A DNA stretch of 64,000 bases from Schaalia georgiae DSM 6843 (GTDB lineage: Bacteria; Actinomycetota; Actinomycetes; Actinomycetales; Actinomycetaceae): contig NZ_AUBM01000009.1 of the NCBI RefSeq assembly GCF_000429245.1, positions 154,981-218,980 on the forward strand. Reading direction: 5' to 3'. Made by a program: the position numbers and the translations under genes. The notes beneath the pieces were generated by a model. The model made no database searches. It was not told the origin of the DNA and was given only the letters and a program-made list of their open reading frames with translations. Shown piece by piece: positions 32,336 through 41,132 of this stretch (the stretch's first letter is position 1; each line of letters opens with the position of its first letter).

Positions 32336-32540
32336 TGCCCCTATTGTGGAGTGTGAAGTTCTACGTAACGACAGAGAGACCCCGTACTACTGCGTCGACA
32401 ATACGTCAAAGGTGTTATTCAGTTCTGACATGATGATTGCTTGTGTTCTGGACGGGGGCGACAGTGGTGGTCCGTGGATTGTTCAAATGGAGAGCAGAGC
32501 AGCGACCCGAGTCCGGCCCGATCGCCCAGTCCGCTGCTGA
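32336..32540 (+). pseudogene. relic of a trypsin-like (S1 family) serine protease
   Basis: In the 348-bp gap after the VIT1 gene one frame reads ...CVDNTSKVLFSSDMMIAC... and then DGGDSGGPWIVQ before losing similarity and stopping at 32538. GDSGGP is the catalytic-serine motif of chymotrypsin-fold proteases (Ser codon at 32463). The His and Asp parts are absent and there is no start, so this is a C-terminal fragment. GC content is clearly lower than in the neighbours. The rest of the gap, 32541-32670, shows nothing. Confidence 0.6.
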
Positions 32541-32670
32541 ATGCGATGTTGATGGGAATTGCGGGCCAGTTACTTGTCGCGAGGCGGGCTTCTTGTGGTG
32601 GAAAGAAGAAGCGCGCTGGCGATAGCATGACCGTACTCCGCGATCCTATCTATCCCGAGGACCCTGACCT

Positions 32671-33372
32671 GTGCACGTGCTCGACGCCCTCAACGCCTCC
32701 CTCCCCGAGGTCTTCCGCGCCATCGACCTCATGGGGGTCCTGCTCAATGGGATCCTCGGGGGGAAAGTGGCCAGGGAACGGAACTTCGACGCGGTGGGGT
32801 TCGCGATCCTCGCGATCATGACCGCGCTGGCCGGCGGGATGATCCGCGATGTCCTGCTCGGCGCCGAAGCCGGCCCACCGGTGGCGATCACGGACCCGTA
32901 CTACCTCGGTGTCGCCCTCGTCGGCGCAGCGGTCGCCATGATGTGGAAGATGGACTCGAGGCCGTGGCGGCTTCTGCTGGTCGTCGCCGACGGGATGGTG
33001 CTGGGATGCTGGGCGGCCACCGGGGCCATCAAGACCCTCGACAACGGGTTCGGCGTCACCCCCGCGATCCTGCTCGGCATCATTACCGCGGTCGGCGGGG
33101 GGATGGTCCGTGATATCTCCGCCGGCCTGGTGCCCCGGGTCTTCGGGGGCAACAACCTCTACGCGACGCCCGCATTCGCTTCCGCGGGCGCCACAGTGGT
33201 TTTCTGGTACCTCGGCCATCCCACCATCGGGATGGGGTGCTCGATCCTGATCGGCTTGGCGTTCACGGGCCTGGCGCATTGGAAGCGCTGGCAGTTGCCG
33301 CAGACGGGGGAGTGGACGCTCACCCTCACCTACTCCCAGCTCAAGGCAATGACACGCCGCAGAGTGAGGTAG
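32671..33372 (+). CDS. TRIC-type cation channel protein (UPF0126/YadS family)
   Basis: A 233-residue membrane protein with seven helices in two inverted halves. Each half carries the family signature: ALAGGMIRDVLLG near residue 55 and AVGGGMVRDISAG near residue 142. The bacterial relatives are trimeric intracellular cation-type channels conducting monovalent cations. GTG at 32671 follows a weak site. The C-terminal tail is cytoplasmic and basic (KAMTRRRVR). Stands alone between the protease relic and the amino-acid permease. Confidence 0.9.
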   Translation: MHVLDALNASLPEVFRAIDLMGVLLNGILGGKVARERNFDAVGFAILAIMTALAGGMIRDVLLGAEAGPPVAITDPYYLGVALVGAAVAMMWKMDSRPWRLLLVVADGMVLGCWAATGAIKTLDNGFGVTPAILLGIITAVGGGMVRDISAGLVPRVFGGNNLYATPAFASAGATVVFWYLGHPTIGMGCSILIGLAFTGLAHWKRWQLPQTGEWTLTLTYSQLKAMTRRRVR

Positions 33373-33481
33373 GGCGCGGCCGCTCGAACCGCGGAATGGG
33401 CGGTGCGCGCGGGCCCGCCCCCGCCTCGTTACCCTAATGGGTGTTGGACAAGCGGCCCGCGGGCCGGACGAAAGGCGCACA

Positions 33482-35125
33482 GTGACGACCACTCCCGACC
33501 AACGAGGCGCGGCCCCCGCTCCGGCCGCCCCCAGCGGCAGCCGCTTCAAGACGCGCCACCTGTCGATGATGGCGCTCGGCCTGGCCATCGGCGCCGGCTT
33601 CTTCCTGGGGACCGGGCAGGCCATCGCCGAGGCCGGGCCCGCGGTGCTCGTGTCCTACGCGCTCGCGGCCCTCATCGTCGTCTCCGTCATGTTCGCCCTG
33701 GCCGAGCTCGCTTCCGCCCTGCCCTCGACCGGTTCCTTCTCCACCTACGCCGAGGCCGGGATCGGCCGGTGGGCGGGCTTCACCATCGGGTGGCTCTACT
33801 GGATCATGCTCATCATGGTCACCGGCATCGAGATCAGCGGGGCCGCGGAGATCTTCGTCCGCTGGTTCCCCTCCGCCCCCCGGTGGCTGGTCGCCCTGGC
33901 GGTCGTCGTCGTCCTGGGCGCCGTCAACCTCATGGCCGCTGGGCGCTACGGGGAGGTCGAGGCATGGCTGTCCATGGTGAAGGTCGTCGCCATCGTCGCC
34001 TTCCTGGTCGTCGGCGTCGTGCTGGTGGGCCGTTCCCTCGTCCTCGGCCCGCTGCCCGGGCACGAGCCCATCTGGACCACCGTCTTCGGGCACGGGGGCT
34101 TCGCCCCCAAGCACATGGGCGGCATCGCCGTCGGGCTGCTGGCCGTGATCACGTCGTTCGGCGGTATCGAGATCATCACGATCGCCGCCGCTGAGGCCGA
34201 CGACGCCCAGGCCGCGATGTCCAGCGCCATCCGCTCCGTCATCATGCGGATCCTGGTGTTCTACGTCGGATCCGTGATCCTCATGATCGCCCTGCTGCCG
34301 TGGGACGGCCAGGAGATGCGGACGGGGGCGTTCGCCGCGATCCTGTCGATGGCCGGCGTCCCCTACGTCGGCACCGTCATGGAGGTCATCATCTTCATGG
34401 CGCTCATCTCCGCCTATTCGGCGAATGTGTACGCCTCGAGCCGCATGGCCTACTCCCTGTCCGCCAGGGGGATGGGCTGGCGCTGGCTCCTCGGCGCCCC
34501 TCGGGTCTCCGCCTCGGCGATCATCGCGGCCGACGAGGCGCGCTCCGCAGCGGTTCCCGGAGCTTCCACCAGGGACGGGCAGGGGACCGCGGACGAGGCG
34601 GGGGCCACCCGCGCGGACGGCCCTGCCGGGCCGGGAGGCGCCGCCCCTGACGGGGAGGAGGCCGCGGGCGCCCCTCAGGGCCCCGAGGAGGCGGGGCTGG
34701 CCGGGATCGAGGAGGTCCTGGCCGACGAGGACCACGGGGACATCGCTCAAGGGCGCACGCCCCGACGCGCCGTCGGACTCATTATCGCGCTGTCGCTGAT
34801 CTCCGTGGCGCTGAACTGGTATCTGCCCGAAACGGCTCTGTCACTGCTCATCAACGCGGTCGGAATGGTGCTGCTGATCGTGTGGACCTTCATCCTGGTC
34901 GCGCAGATGCGCCTGCACCGATCCTTGGACGCCGCGGGCCGAATCACCATCCGCATGCCCGGGTGGCCGTGGCTGGGATGGGTGGTGCTGGCCGGCCTGG
35001 CCTTCGTCGCGGGCCTGATGGCGTGGAGCGAGACTGGGCGCCAGCAGTTGGTCGCGATGGGCGGGCTGACGCTGATCATCGTCGTCGTGTACTTCGTCCG
35101 CCAGCTCTGGTCCACCAGGCGCTGA
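33482..35125 (+). CDS. amino-acid permease, APC superfamily
   Basis: Twelve-helix secondary transporter for amino acids, 547 aa. The first helix has the unwound Gly-rich segment ALGLAIGAGFFLGTG, followed by YALAALIVVSVMFALAELA and GRWAGFTIGWLYW, typical for the AAT group (GabP/AnsP/LysP/CycA). An 80-residue acidic, Ala/Gly/Glu-rich loop (residues about 360-440) splits the last helices; it is much longer than in characterised members and matches the position of the cytoplasmic loop before helix 11. GTG at 33482 has GAAAGG seven bases upstream. Substrate cannot be assigned. Confidence 0.9.
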   Translation: MTTTPDQRGAAPAPAAPSGSRFKTRHLSMMALGLAIGAGFFLGTGQAIAEAGPAVLVSYALAALIVVSVMFALAELASALPSTGSFSTYAEAGIGRWAGFTIGWLYWIMLIMVTGIEISGAAEIFVRWFPSAPRWLVALAVVVVLGAVNLMAAGRYGEVEAWLSMVKVVAIVAFLVVGVVLVGRSLVLGPLPGHEPIWTTVFGHGGFAPKHMGGIAVGLLAVITSFGGIEIITIAAAEADDAQAAMSSAIRSVIMRILVFYVGSVILMIALLPWDGQEMRTGAFAAILSMAGVPYVGTVMEVIIFMALISAYSANVYASSRMAYSLSARGMGWRWLLGAPRVSASAIIAADEARSAAVPGASTRDGQGTADEAGATRADGPAGPGGAAPDGEEAAGAPQGPEEAGLAGIEEVLADEDHGDIAQGRTPRRAVGLIIALSLISVALNWYLPETALSLLINAVGMVLLIVWTFILVAQMRLHRSLDAAGRITIRMPGWPWLGWVVLAGLAFVAGLMAWSETGRQQLVAMGGLTLIIVVVYFVRQLWSTRR

Positions 35126-35296
35126 GCCCGGCGCACCGGGATCCACAGGCGGGCTCCACTGGCCGCTCGTCCCCAGCTGCGGCCGATGGGGCGCGGGGGA
35201 TCCACAGCCCCTCCGTGGGGGACGCAGACGAGTGCGCCCTGGAGCATGATGGAAGCGCGCCCGCATCGGGGCGCACAGTGCGAGGAGGAGGACGAG

Positions 35297-36016
35297 ATGG
35301 CGAGGCGGCGCAGACGCAGGCGCGCGCGGGCGGGGGACTGGGCGGCGCTGGCCGTGGTGGTCGGCGTGCTCGTGTGGGCGTTCTCCCCGGGCGTGGGGTG
35401 GGACCTGTTCGACCTCGGCGGCCAGTCGGGCGGCGGCGCCGCTCAGTCGGACGGCGCCTGGTTCCAGCGGCTGAGGGCGCTCCCCGTGCGCGGCCCCTCC
35501 GACGAGGCGTCGGTGCCCGAGTACTCCCGCGATGAGTTCGGGCAGCGGTGGGCGGACACGGACCACAACGGCTGCGATACCCGCAACGACGTGCTGGCGA
35601 GGGACTTGGCGCGTCCGGTCTTCAAACCGGGCACGCACGACTGCGTCGTCCTCTCCGGCACCCTGGCCGAGCCCTACACGGGCGCCACGGTGGAGTTCGA
35701 ACGCGGCCAGGACACGTCGCAACTGGTCCAGATCGACCACGTGGTGGCGCTCGCCGACGCGTGGCGCTCGGGCGCATGGCAGTGGGACGGCGGTGAGCGC
35801 CAGGAGTTCGCCAACGACATGGACAACCTGTTGGCGGTCGATGGCGCGGCCAATGAGCGCAAGTCCGCCGCGTCGGCTGACCAGTGGTTGCCGCCGAACA
35901 AGGCGTTCCGCTGCGAGTACGTGCAGCGCCAGATCAATGTGAAGACCGCTTACGGCCTGTCGGTGACACAGGCGGAGCGGGATGCGATGGCGGCCGTGCT
36001 CGGGGGGTGCTCCTAG
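35297..36016 (+). CDS. membrane-tethered or secreted HNH-type nuclease (DUF1524)
   Basis: A 239-residue protein. A very basic start (MARRRRRRRARAGDW) precedes one hydrophobic helix at residues 14-30, then a linker and the DUF1524/GmrSD C-terminal nuclease domain at about 65-239. Nuclease motifs: IDHVVALADAW (catalytic His), a FANDMDNLLAVDG Asn segment and NERKSAASADQWLPP. Cys residues in NGCDTRND, HDCVVL, RCEYV and GGCS could form disulfides, consistent with an outside location. GGAGGAGGACGAG precedes the ATG at 35297. Related proteins are common in Actinobacteria as extracellular nucleases; nutrient scavenging or DNA uptake are possible roles. Confidence 0.88.
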   Translation: MARRRRRRRARAGDWAALAVVVGVLVWAFSPGVGWDLFDLGGQSGGGAAQSDGAWFQRLRALPVRGPSDEASVPEYSRDEFGQRWADTDHNGCDTRNDVLARDLARPVFKPGTHDCVVLSGTLAEPYTGATVEFERGQDTSQLVQIDHVVALADAWRSGAWQWDGGERQEFANDMDNLLAVDGAANERKSAASADQWLPPNKAFRCEYVQRQINVKTAYGLSVTQAERDAMAAVLGGCS

Positions 36017-36102
36017 GTCCGACGCGTGCCGGTGGCGGCTGCTCGGCCGCCCCGGTCCTTCCTGGGGCAGTGCGGCAGCCTCGTGGAACGCGCCGCCCGG
36101 CT

Positions 36103-36203
36103 CGGCGTGGGCGGCTGGGGCCGTCCCGGGTGGCGCCATCCACGTATCCGTTAGAGGGCCCGATCAACGGCGTGGGCGGCTGGGGCCGTCCCGGGTGGCG
36201 CCA
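36103..36203 (+). repeat. 36-bp perfect direct repeat
   Basis: Copies at 36103-36138 and 36168-36203 begin CGGCGTGGGCGGCTGGGGCC and end GGTGGCGCCA. They are 65 bp apart start to start, in the 292-bp gap before the VanZ gene. No gene is seen there. Confidence 0.85.
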
Positions 36204-36308
36204 CAGGGTGGGCGCAGCCGCGCCGTCTTCGTGGTGTTCCCAACGCCCGGGCGCCTCCGCCAGGTCATCGGGGCTAGTCTCGAATGGGAACGGTTTGGAG
36301 GAGGACAC

Positions 36309-37046
36309 GTGAATACAGCCATCCACTGGGCGCAGGACTGCCTGCTCTTCGGCGCGGTGGCGGTGGTGGTCGTCGGCGCGTGGTGGTTGTGGGGGGCCCG
36401 CGCGCCCCTCACCCAGTCCGCCCGACCTGTCCGATCCGCCCAGCCTGTCCGATCCGCCCAATCCTCACAGCCCGTCCACCCCGCCCAACCTTTCCGCTCC
36501 GTCCGTAGTGCCGGGGGCGGTGCTGCCCCGGCCCCGTGGACGTGGAGGGGGCGGCGGCTGTTGCCGCTGCTGTGGGCGCTGTACGTGCCGGGGCTGTTGA
36601 TCTTCACGCTCCTGCCCCTGCCCCGCGATCCCGCGCGGGCGTGCGCGTCCATCATCCACTGGGACAACTACGTCCCCTTCGGGTCGTTGGCGGCCGTGGC
36701 CCAGCAGTTCCAGGACGGCCAGACCCTGCGCGCCGTGCTCTACGGCCTGTCCATAGGGCTCAACGTTCTCCTCTTCATGCCCTTGGGTGCGCTGGGAGAG
36801 GCGAGTCGCCCAGGTGACGGGGCCCATGGCGCGTCCGGCGCGCGGCGCCTTTGGGTGTGGGCCGGGCTCGGTTGCGCGCTGTCGTGCCTCATTGAGTTCG
36901 CTCAGTGGACGGGCCTGTTCGGCGTCGTGCCGTGCACGTACCGCGTCGTCGACATCGACGACGTCATCACGAATACGCTCGGCACTTACCTGGGCGCGTG
37001 GCTCTTGCCCCGCCTCGTGCGCAGGTCGTGGTTCATGCGCGGCTAG
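36309..37046 (+). CDS. VanZ-family membrane protein
   Basis: A 245-residue protein with five membrane helices: one at residues 10-28, then a 45-residue linker, and four that make up the VanZ domain (about 80-240). The linker is Ser/Gln/Pro-rich with repeated RSAQPV-type units (ARPVRSAQPVRSAQSSQPVHPAQ). Family motifs are LLIFTLLPLP, HWDNYVPFGSL, LNVLLFMPLGAL, CLIEFAQWTG and the YRVVDIDDVITNTLG end, which is the diagnostic RxxDxxDxxxNxxG of VanZ. GGAGGAGGACAC precedes the GTG at 36309. VanZ relatives give low-level glycopeptide resistance in enterococci; the function here is unproven. Confidence 0.88.
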   Translation: MNTAIHWAQDCLLFGAVAVVVVGAWWLWGARAPLTQSARPVRSAQPVRSAQSSQPVHPAQPFRSVRSAGGGAAPAPWTWRGRRLLPLLWALYVPGLLIFTLLPLPRDPARACASIIHWDNYVPFGSLAAVAQQFQDGQTLRAVLYGLSIGLNVLLFMPLGALGEASRPGDGAHGASGARRLWVWAGLGCALSCLIEFAQWTGLFGVVPCTYRVVDIDDVITNTLGTYLGAWLLPRLVRRSWFMRG

Positions 37047-37097
37047 GGTGTGGCTCCAAAGGAGAGGGTGTGGCTCCAATGGGGTTGTGGGTGCGCG

Positions 37098-37242
37098 TTG
37101 TCGACAGTGGAGATCGTGGAGTGCTCCCTGTCCCTGGGGGTGTCGACACTGTGAGGGGGTTGTCGACGCCGCGAGGGGGTTGTCGACACGACGAGGGGGA
37201 TATAACGCGCGTCGATGTCGACAACGCGCGCTGGTGTCGACA
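37098..37242. repeat. array of six GTCGAC palindromes (TTGTCGACA type)
   Basis: GTCGAC-centred sites at 37098-37106, 37141-37148, 37160-37167, 37180-37188, 37216-37224 and 37235-37242. The first four read GTTGTCGAC or TGTCGAC, and the last two read TGTCGACAAC, so the set is arranged head to head. Also repeated is GAGGGGGTTGTCGAC. Lies between the convergent VanZ and response-regulator genes. Confidence 0.85.
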
Positions 37243-37255
37243 ACGCGCGTCGGCG

Positions 37256-37897
37256 TCAGAGCCAGCCGGACTCGGTGGCGATGCGCACCGCCTCCGCGCG
37301 GGTGCGCGCCTCGGTCTTGAGCATTGCGGAGGACACGTGGTTGCGAACGGTCCCCTGGGACAGTCGCATCTCCCGGGCGATGTCGGCGATGGTGCCGCCG
37401 GTGGACACCGCGCGCAGCACATCGGACTCGCGTTCGGTCAGTGGGGACGTCCCGCGTGACAGGGTCTCCACGGCGAGCGTCGGATCCACGACCCGCAGCC
37501 CCTGGGCCACGCGGCGCACGGCGTCCGCCAGCTGGTCCACGGGCGCGTCCTTGACCATGAAACCGGTGGCGCCCGCGTCGAGCGCCCGCTGCAGGTAGCC
37601 GGGCCGGCCGAAAGTGGTCACCATGAGCACGCGCGTCGCCGGGAAACGGCGGCGAATCGTCTCGGTGGCGGTGATCCCGTCCATGATGGGCATCTCGATG
37701 TCGAGGATCGCCACATCGACGCGGTCCTCACCGCCGCCCTTGTCCGTGCTCTGCGCTGCCGGGGCGAGCGCCTCGACGGCCTCGCGCCCATTCGACGCCT
37801 GGGCGACGACCGTGATGTCCGGTTCCAAGTCGAGCAACGAGGCCAGGGCGCCGCAGATCATGGCCTGGTCGTCGGCTACAAGGACGCGGATACTCAT
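37256..37897 (-). CDS. NarL/LuxR-family response regulator
   Basis: 213 aa. The receiver domain has the acidic pair ADD near residue 8, the phosphoacceptor Asp66 in AILDIEMP and Lys in VKDAP. A 12-residue loop (QSTDKGGGEDRV) is inserted before the Asp strand. The C-terminal LuxR helix-turn-helix includes LTERESDVLRAVSTG and QGTVRNHVSSAMLK. Its ATG overlaps the stop of the histidine-kinase gene by 4 bp, so the pair is coupled. Probably controls the ABC exporter encoded upstream in the same transcription unit. Confidence 0.94.
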   Translation of the reverse strand: MSIRVLVADDQAMICGALASLLDLEPDITVVAQASNGREAVEALAPAAQSTDKGGGEDRVDVAILDIEMPIMDGITATETIRRRFPATRVLMVTTFGRPGYLQRALDAGATGFMVKDAPVDQLADAVRRVAQGLRVVDPTLAVETLSRGTSPLTERESDVLRAVSTGGTIADIAREMRLSQGTVRNHVSSAMLKTEARTRAEAVRIATESGWL

Positions 37898-39135
37898 AGG
37901 TTGCCCTTCACGGTCGGCTGCGGTGCGTCAACGATAGCAAAACTCTCATGGGCAGCTGGGGGCTTGTCGGCCTCGGCCCCGTGGAAGGCGAGGGCCACGC
38001 ACCAGGTGGACCCGGTCGGCCCCCACGTGACGGTCCCCTCCGTCGCGGCGCGTTCCCGCAGCCCCTCGAGCCCCGTGCCCGAACCGGAGGAGGACCGGGA
38101 GAACGAGGCGGAGTACCCGTCGTTCGCGACGGAGACCCCGGTGGGGGACAGGGCGATCCACACGCGCGTGGGGTGGGCGTGCGCGATGGCATTCGTGACG
38201 CCCTCGCGGATCACGTGCCCCGCCAGGGAGGAGCGGATGCCCGCGGGGGGCTCCCCGGTGTTGGTGATGATCACGTCGATGCGGGCGACCTCCAGCAGGC
38301 TGCGTGCGGACTCCAGCTCCTCGCGGGGCGACAGGCGGCGGTTCTCGGCGACGATCGCGCGCACGTCGGAGAGGGCGGACTGGGACATGTCGATCAGGTC
38401 GTCCACCTGCGCGGCGGCCTCCTCGGCGCGCCCCGCGTCCAGGAAGCGGGCTGCCAGTTGCGCTTTTATGTGGATCGCGGTCAACGAGTGGCCGAGGATG
38501 TCGTGGAGGTCCCCGGACAGGCGCAGGCGCTCGCGGTCCTTGGCCACCAGGAGGGCCTGCTGGTGGACGAGGCGCTCCTCGTTGTCCCTGTCGATGGCGT
38601 GGCGCGCCATGGTGGTCACGATGACGGGGAAGAGCACGTAGAGGCCGTAGTAGAAGGGGTAGCCGTCGGCGGACGCCTGGGCGCACGCCAGTGCCACCAA
38701 TGCGGCGGTCCCCGACGGGTAGATGCGGCGGGGCGATTGCAGGACCCACGCGCTGGCCTGGTACGACAGCATGGGGAATGTCCCGGGCAGACCCATGACG
38801 TGGTTGAATGCGAAGGCCGCCAGTTCCGCGCCCAGCAGGACGCAGTGGGTGACGGTGAACCTGGTCGTCAGGCGCTCGCTCTGGCGGGGGACGGGGTTGA
38901 CGATCCACGTGGCCAGGTAGGCGCAGCCTATGAGGACGGAGGTGGCGAGCATGCCGGCGCCCCGCAGGGTGTCCAGCCCCTCGTCGAGGGCGGAGCCGAT
39001 GGGGAAGGCGAGGAAGACGAGGAAGGGCAGCGCCCACGCGAGCGAGTGGACGGTGGGGTGGCGCGCCATGAAGTCGCGGAGCGCGCGGGCGTTGATCGGG
39101 CGCACTGCGGCGCGGGGGGTGCTGGTGGTCGTCAT
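37894..39135 (-). CDS. sensor histidine kinase (HisKA_3 type)
   Basis: 413 aa from the ATG at 39135 (MTTTSTPRAAV). Five or six membrane helices with almost no external loops fill residues 35-180, like the intramembrane-sensing LiaS/DesK kinases. The H-box is DLHDILGHSLTAIHIKAQL near residue 212, and the ATPase domain has REGVTNAIAHAHPTRVW (N-box), VANDG and GTGLEGLRERA. It overlaps the response-regulator gene by 4 bp. It follows the ABC-2 permease by about 110 bp. Likely senses envelope stress or a drug handled by the exporter (inference from context). Confidence 0.93.
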   Translation of the reverse strand: MTTTSTPRAAVRPINARALRDFMARHPTVHSLAWALPFLVFLAFPIGSALDEGLDTLRGAGMLATSVLIGCAYLATWIVNPVPRQSERLTTRFTVTHCVLLGAELAAFAFNHVMGLPGTFPMLSYQASAWVLQSPRRIYPSGTAALVALACAQASADGYPFYYGLYVLFPVIVTTMARHAIDRDNEERLVHQQALLVAKDRERLRLSGDLHDILGHSLTAIHIKAQLAARFLDAGRAEEAAAQVDDLIDMSQSALSDVRAIVAENRRLSPREELESARSLLEVARIDVIITNTGEPPAGIRSSLAGHVIREGVTNAIAHAHPTRVWIALSPTGVSVANDGYSASFSRSSSGSGTGLEGLRERAATEGTVTWGPTGSTWCVALAFHGAEADKPPAAHESFAIVDAPQPTVKGNL

Positions 39136-39247
39136 GGTGGCATTGTTCCACGGCCGGGGTTCGGCCACGGGTGTGGGAGGGGGTTGGCAGGGGGCACTGC
39201 GCGGCGCCGGGGGCTCCGGGCGGGGCGGCCCACCGGCGCCGGCGGCC

Positions 39248-40027
39248 TTATCGCGCGGTGTCGCGGCGCTGCGCCCATGCGGCCAGGACCACGAAGAACA
39301 GGATCCACACGACCAGGTTCGCCACGTAGGACCATTTGAAGGTCTCCCACCCGTAGACGGGCAGTAGCGTGAGGTTCGCGATGCCGTACATGGGCGCGTA
39401 GGGGGCGATGGTCTGGAAGAAGGAGCCCATCTGGTCGATGGGGATGAACATGCCGGACAGGAACCCGCTGAAGACGGTGACCGCGCTGGACGCGGCGAAC
39501 GCGCCGTCGGAGCGCACCGCGAAGGCCATCGCCAGGCCCTGCGCGGAGGCCAGGATGGAGGACGCCAGGATCAGCAGGGGGGTTTGGATCCACGCCGAGG
39601 CGTACATCTTGGACCCCGTCGCCGCGCCGACGCCGTAGGTGATGGCCGTGACGACCAGGGCGATGCCCATGGAGGCGCAGATGCGCGCGCAGGTGTTGGC
39701 GAGGGGGCTCAGCGGAGTGGTCGCGTAGAGGCGGGAGATGCCCGATGTCCTCTCCAGGGCGGTGTTGGTGGCCAGGGACGCGACTGTCAGGAAGACGCCG
39801 TAGAGGGTCATCGACACGAGGACGGTGGCCGCGACGTTCCCGTTGACCGTCCATTCGCCGGAGTAGGACTGGCCGGTGCCGAACATGAAGTACATGCCGA
39901 TGGGCAGCAGGATGGCGAAACCGATGGAGAAGGGGTTGGTGAGGTTCTTCCAGAAGGCGTACCAGCCCAGCAGTGCCGCTCCGTTCCAGCCGGATGCGGG
40001 TTCTCGGGAGATGGTGATCGTGGTCAT
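39248..40027 (-). CDS. ABC-2 type exporter permease
   Basis: Six-helix membrane subunit of 259 aa: helices near residues 28-45, 65-85, 108-135, 145-165, 172-195 and 230-250. It pairs with the ATPase encoded 25 bp upstream. The sequence FAVRSDGAFAASSAVTVFSGFLSGMFIPI in the fifth helix region is typical of daunorubicin/drug or lantibiotic-type ABC-2 permeases. Ribosome site AAAGAAACGGCA precedes the ATG at 40027. Substrate unknown. Confidence 0.88.
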   Translation of the reverse strand: MTTITISREPASGWNGAALLGWYAFWKNLTNPFSIGFAILLPIGMYFMFGTGQSYSGEWTVNGNVAATVLVSMTLYGVFLTVASLATNTALERTSGISRLYATTPLSPLANTCARICASMGIALVVTAITYGVGAATGSKMYASAWIQTPLLILASSILASAQGLAMAFAVRSDGAFAASSAVTVFSGFLSGMFIPIDQMGSFFQTIAPYAPMYGIANLTLLPVYGWETFKWSYVANLVVWILFFVVLAAWAQRRDTAR

Positions 40028-40052
40028 TGCCGTTTCTTTCGACTTGTGGGGC

Positions 40053-40946
40053 TCAGGCGGTGAGTTCGGTGAAGACGTCCTCCAGGGTGGAGGCCGTCAC
40101 TGAGATGTCGTGCGCCCCGGGGTGGGCCAGCGCGATGCGGGCTGCGTCGTCCATGTCCTTCCCGGTGGCGTGGACGTGCCCGGCCTCGTAGGAGGCCTGC
40201 CACTGGGGGTTGGCGTTGCGGAGTTCCTCGACGAGGCCGGGGCCGGAATCCTCGGGGACGGCGATGGACATGTGGGTGGTGCGCCCGCGCTGGCGCAGCT
40301 CGTCGGTGGGGGCATCGGCGACGATGCGGCCCGCTTTGAGGATGATGGTGCGCTGGGCGAAGTCCTGCGCCTCGGCGAGGTAGTGGGTGGCGAAGAGGAT
40401 CGTGCGCCCTTCGGCGGCCTGGGCGCGCATGAGCTCCCAGAACTCGCGGCGGGCGGTGGCGTCCATCCCGGCGGTGGGCTCGTCGAGGACCAGCAGGTAG
40501 GGGTCGGGAAGCAGTGCGAGCGCGAGGCGCACCCGCTGGCACTCGCCCCCGGAGAGTTTGCGGATGGGGCGGGGGGCGAGGGCACTGAGTTTGGTCTCGT
40601 TGAGGATCTGGTCGACGGGCAGGTGGTGGGGGTGGGTGCGCGCGAAGAGGCCCACAGCCTCCTTCACGGTGTAGTCCATGGGGAGTGCGCCGCTCTGGTG
40701 GACGACGCCGATCAGGGAGCGGCGCATGGCGTCGCGGGCGGTCAGGTCGAAGAGGGTCGAGTTTCCCTTGGTGGGGGGTGTCATGCCGAGGAGCATGTCG
40801 ATGAGGGTGGTCTTCCCGGCGCCGTTGGCGCCCAGGAGGGCGACGATCTGGCCGACGGGGACCGTGAGGGAAATGTCATCGACGGCTGTGACGCTCCCGA
40901 AGCGCCGCGTGAGACCCCGGGCGTTGATTGCTGTGCTTGTTCTCAT
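40053..40946 (-). CDS. ABC exporter ATP-binding subunit
   Basis: 297-residue ATPase of a DrrA/CcmA-like exporter. Walker A GANGAGKTT is near residue 39, the Q-loop is at VVHQSGALP, the signature reads LSGGECQR, Walker B is LLVLDEPTAGMD and the switch His is in ATHYLAEA. A C-terminal 80-residue domain follows, common in the drug-exporter group. First gene of the minus-strand set ATPase-permease-kinase-regulator, the classical layout for TCS-controlled peptide or antibiotic detoxification. The 186-bp gap upstream contains two terminator hairpins of the oligopeptide operon. Confidence 0.94.
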   Translation of the reverse strand: MRTSTAINARGLTRRFGSVTAVDDISLTVPVGQIVALLGANGAGKTTLIDMLLGMTPPTKGNSTLFDLTARDAMRRSLIGVVHQSGALPMDYTVKEAVGLFARTHPHHLPVDQILNETKLSALAPRPIRKLSGGECQRVRLALALLPDPYLLVLDEPTAGMDATARREFWELMRAQAAEGRTILFATHYLAEAQDFAQRTIILKAGRIVADAPTDELRQRGRTTHMSIAVPEDSGPGLVEELRNANPQWQASYEAGHVHATGKDMDDAARIALAHPGAHDISVTASTLEDVFTELTA

Positions 40947-41047
40947 AGCATCAGTGTGCGCAGGGAGGGGGTGGGGGGCAAGTGTGTTTCAGCGCGGTAC
41001 GTTCCATGACAGGTGTCATGTGCCACAGTGGGTGGGTGCGGGCGAGG

Positions 41048-41125
41048 AACGCCCCCGGGCCCGGAGGTGCGTCCGGGCCCGGGGGCGTTGCTTGGAGCCG
41101 GGCGCCCCGGGAGTGCCCGGGGCGC
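41048..41125 (-). terminator. tandem hairpins after the oligopeptide ABC operon
   Basis: AACGCCCCCGGGCCCGGA (41048-41065) pairs over 18 bp with 41072-41089 around a 6-base loop. A second hairpin, GCGCCCCGGG (41102-41111) with CCCGGGGCGC (41116-41125), lies nearer the stop. No T-tract on either side. Confidence 0.8.
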
Positions 41126-41132
41126 GGCGCCG

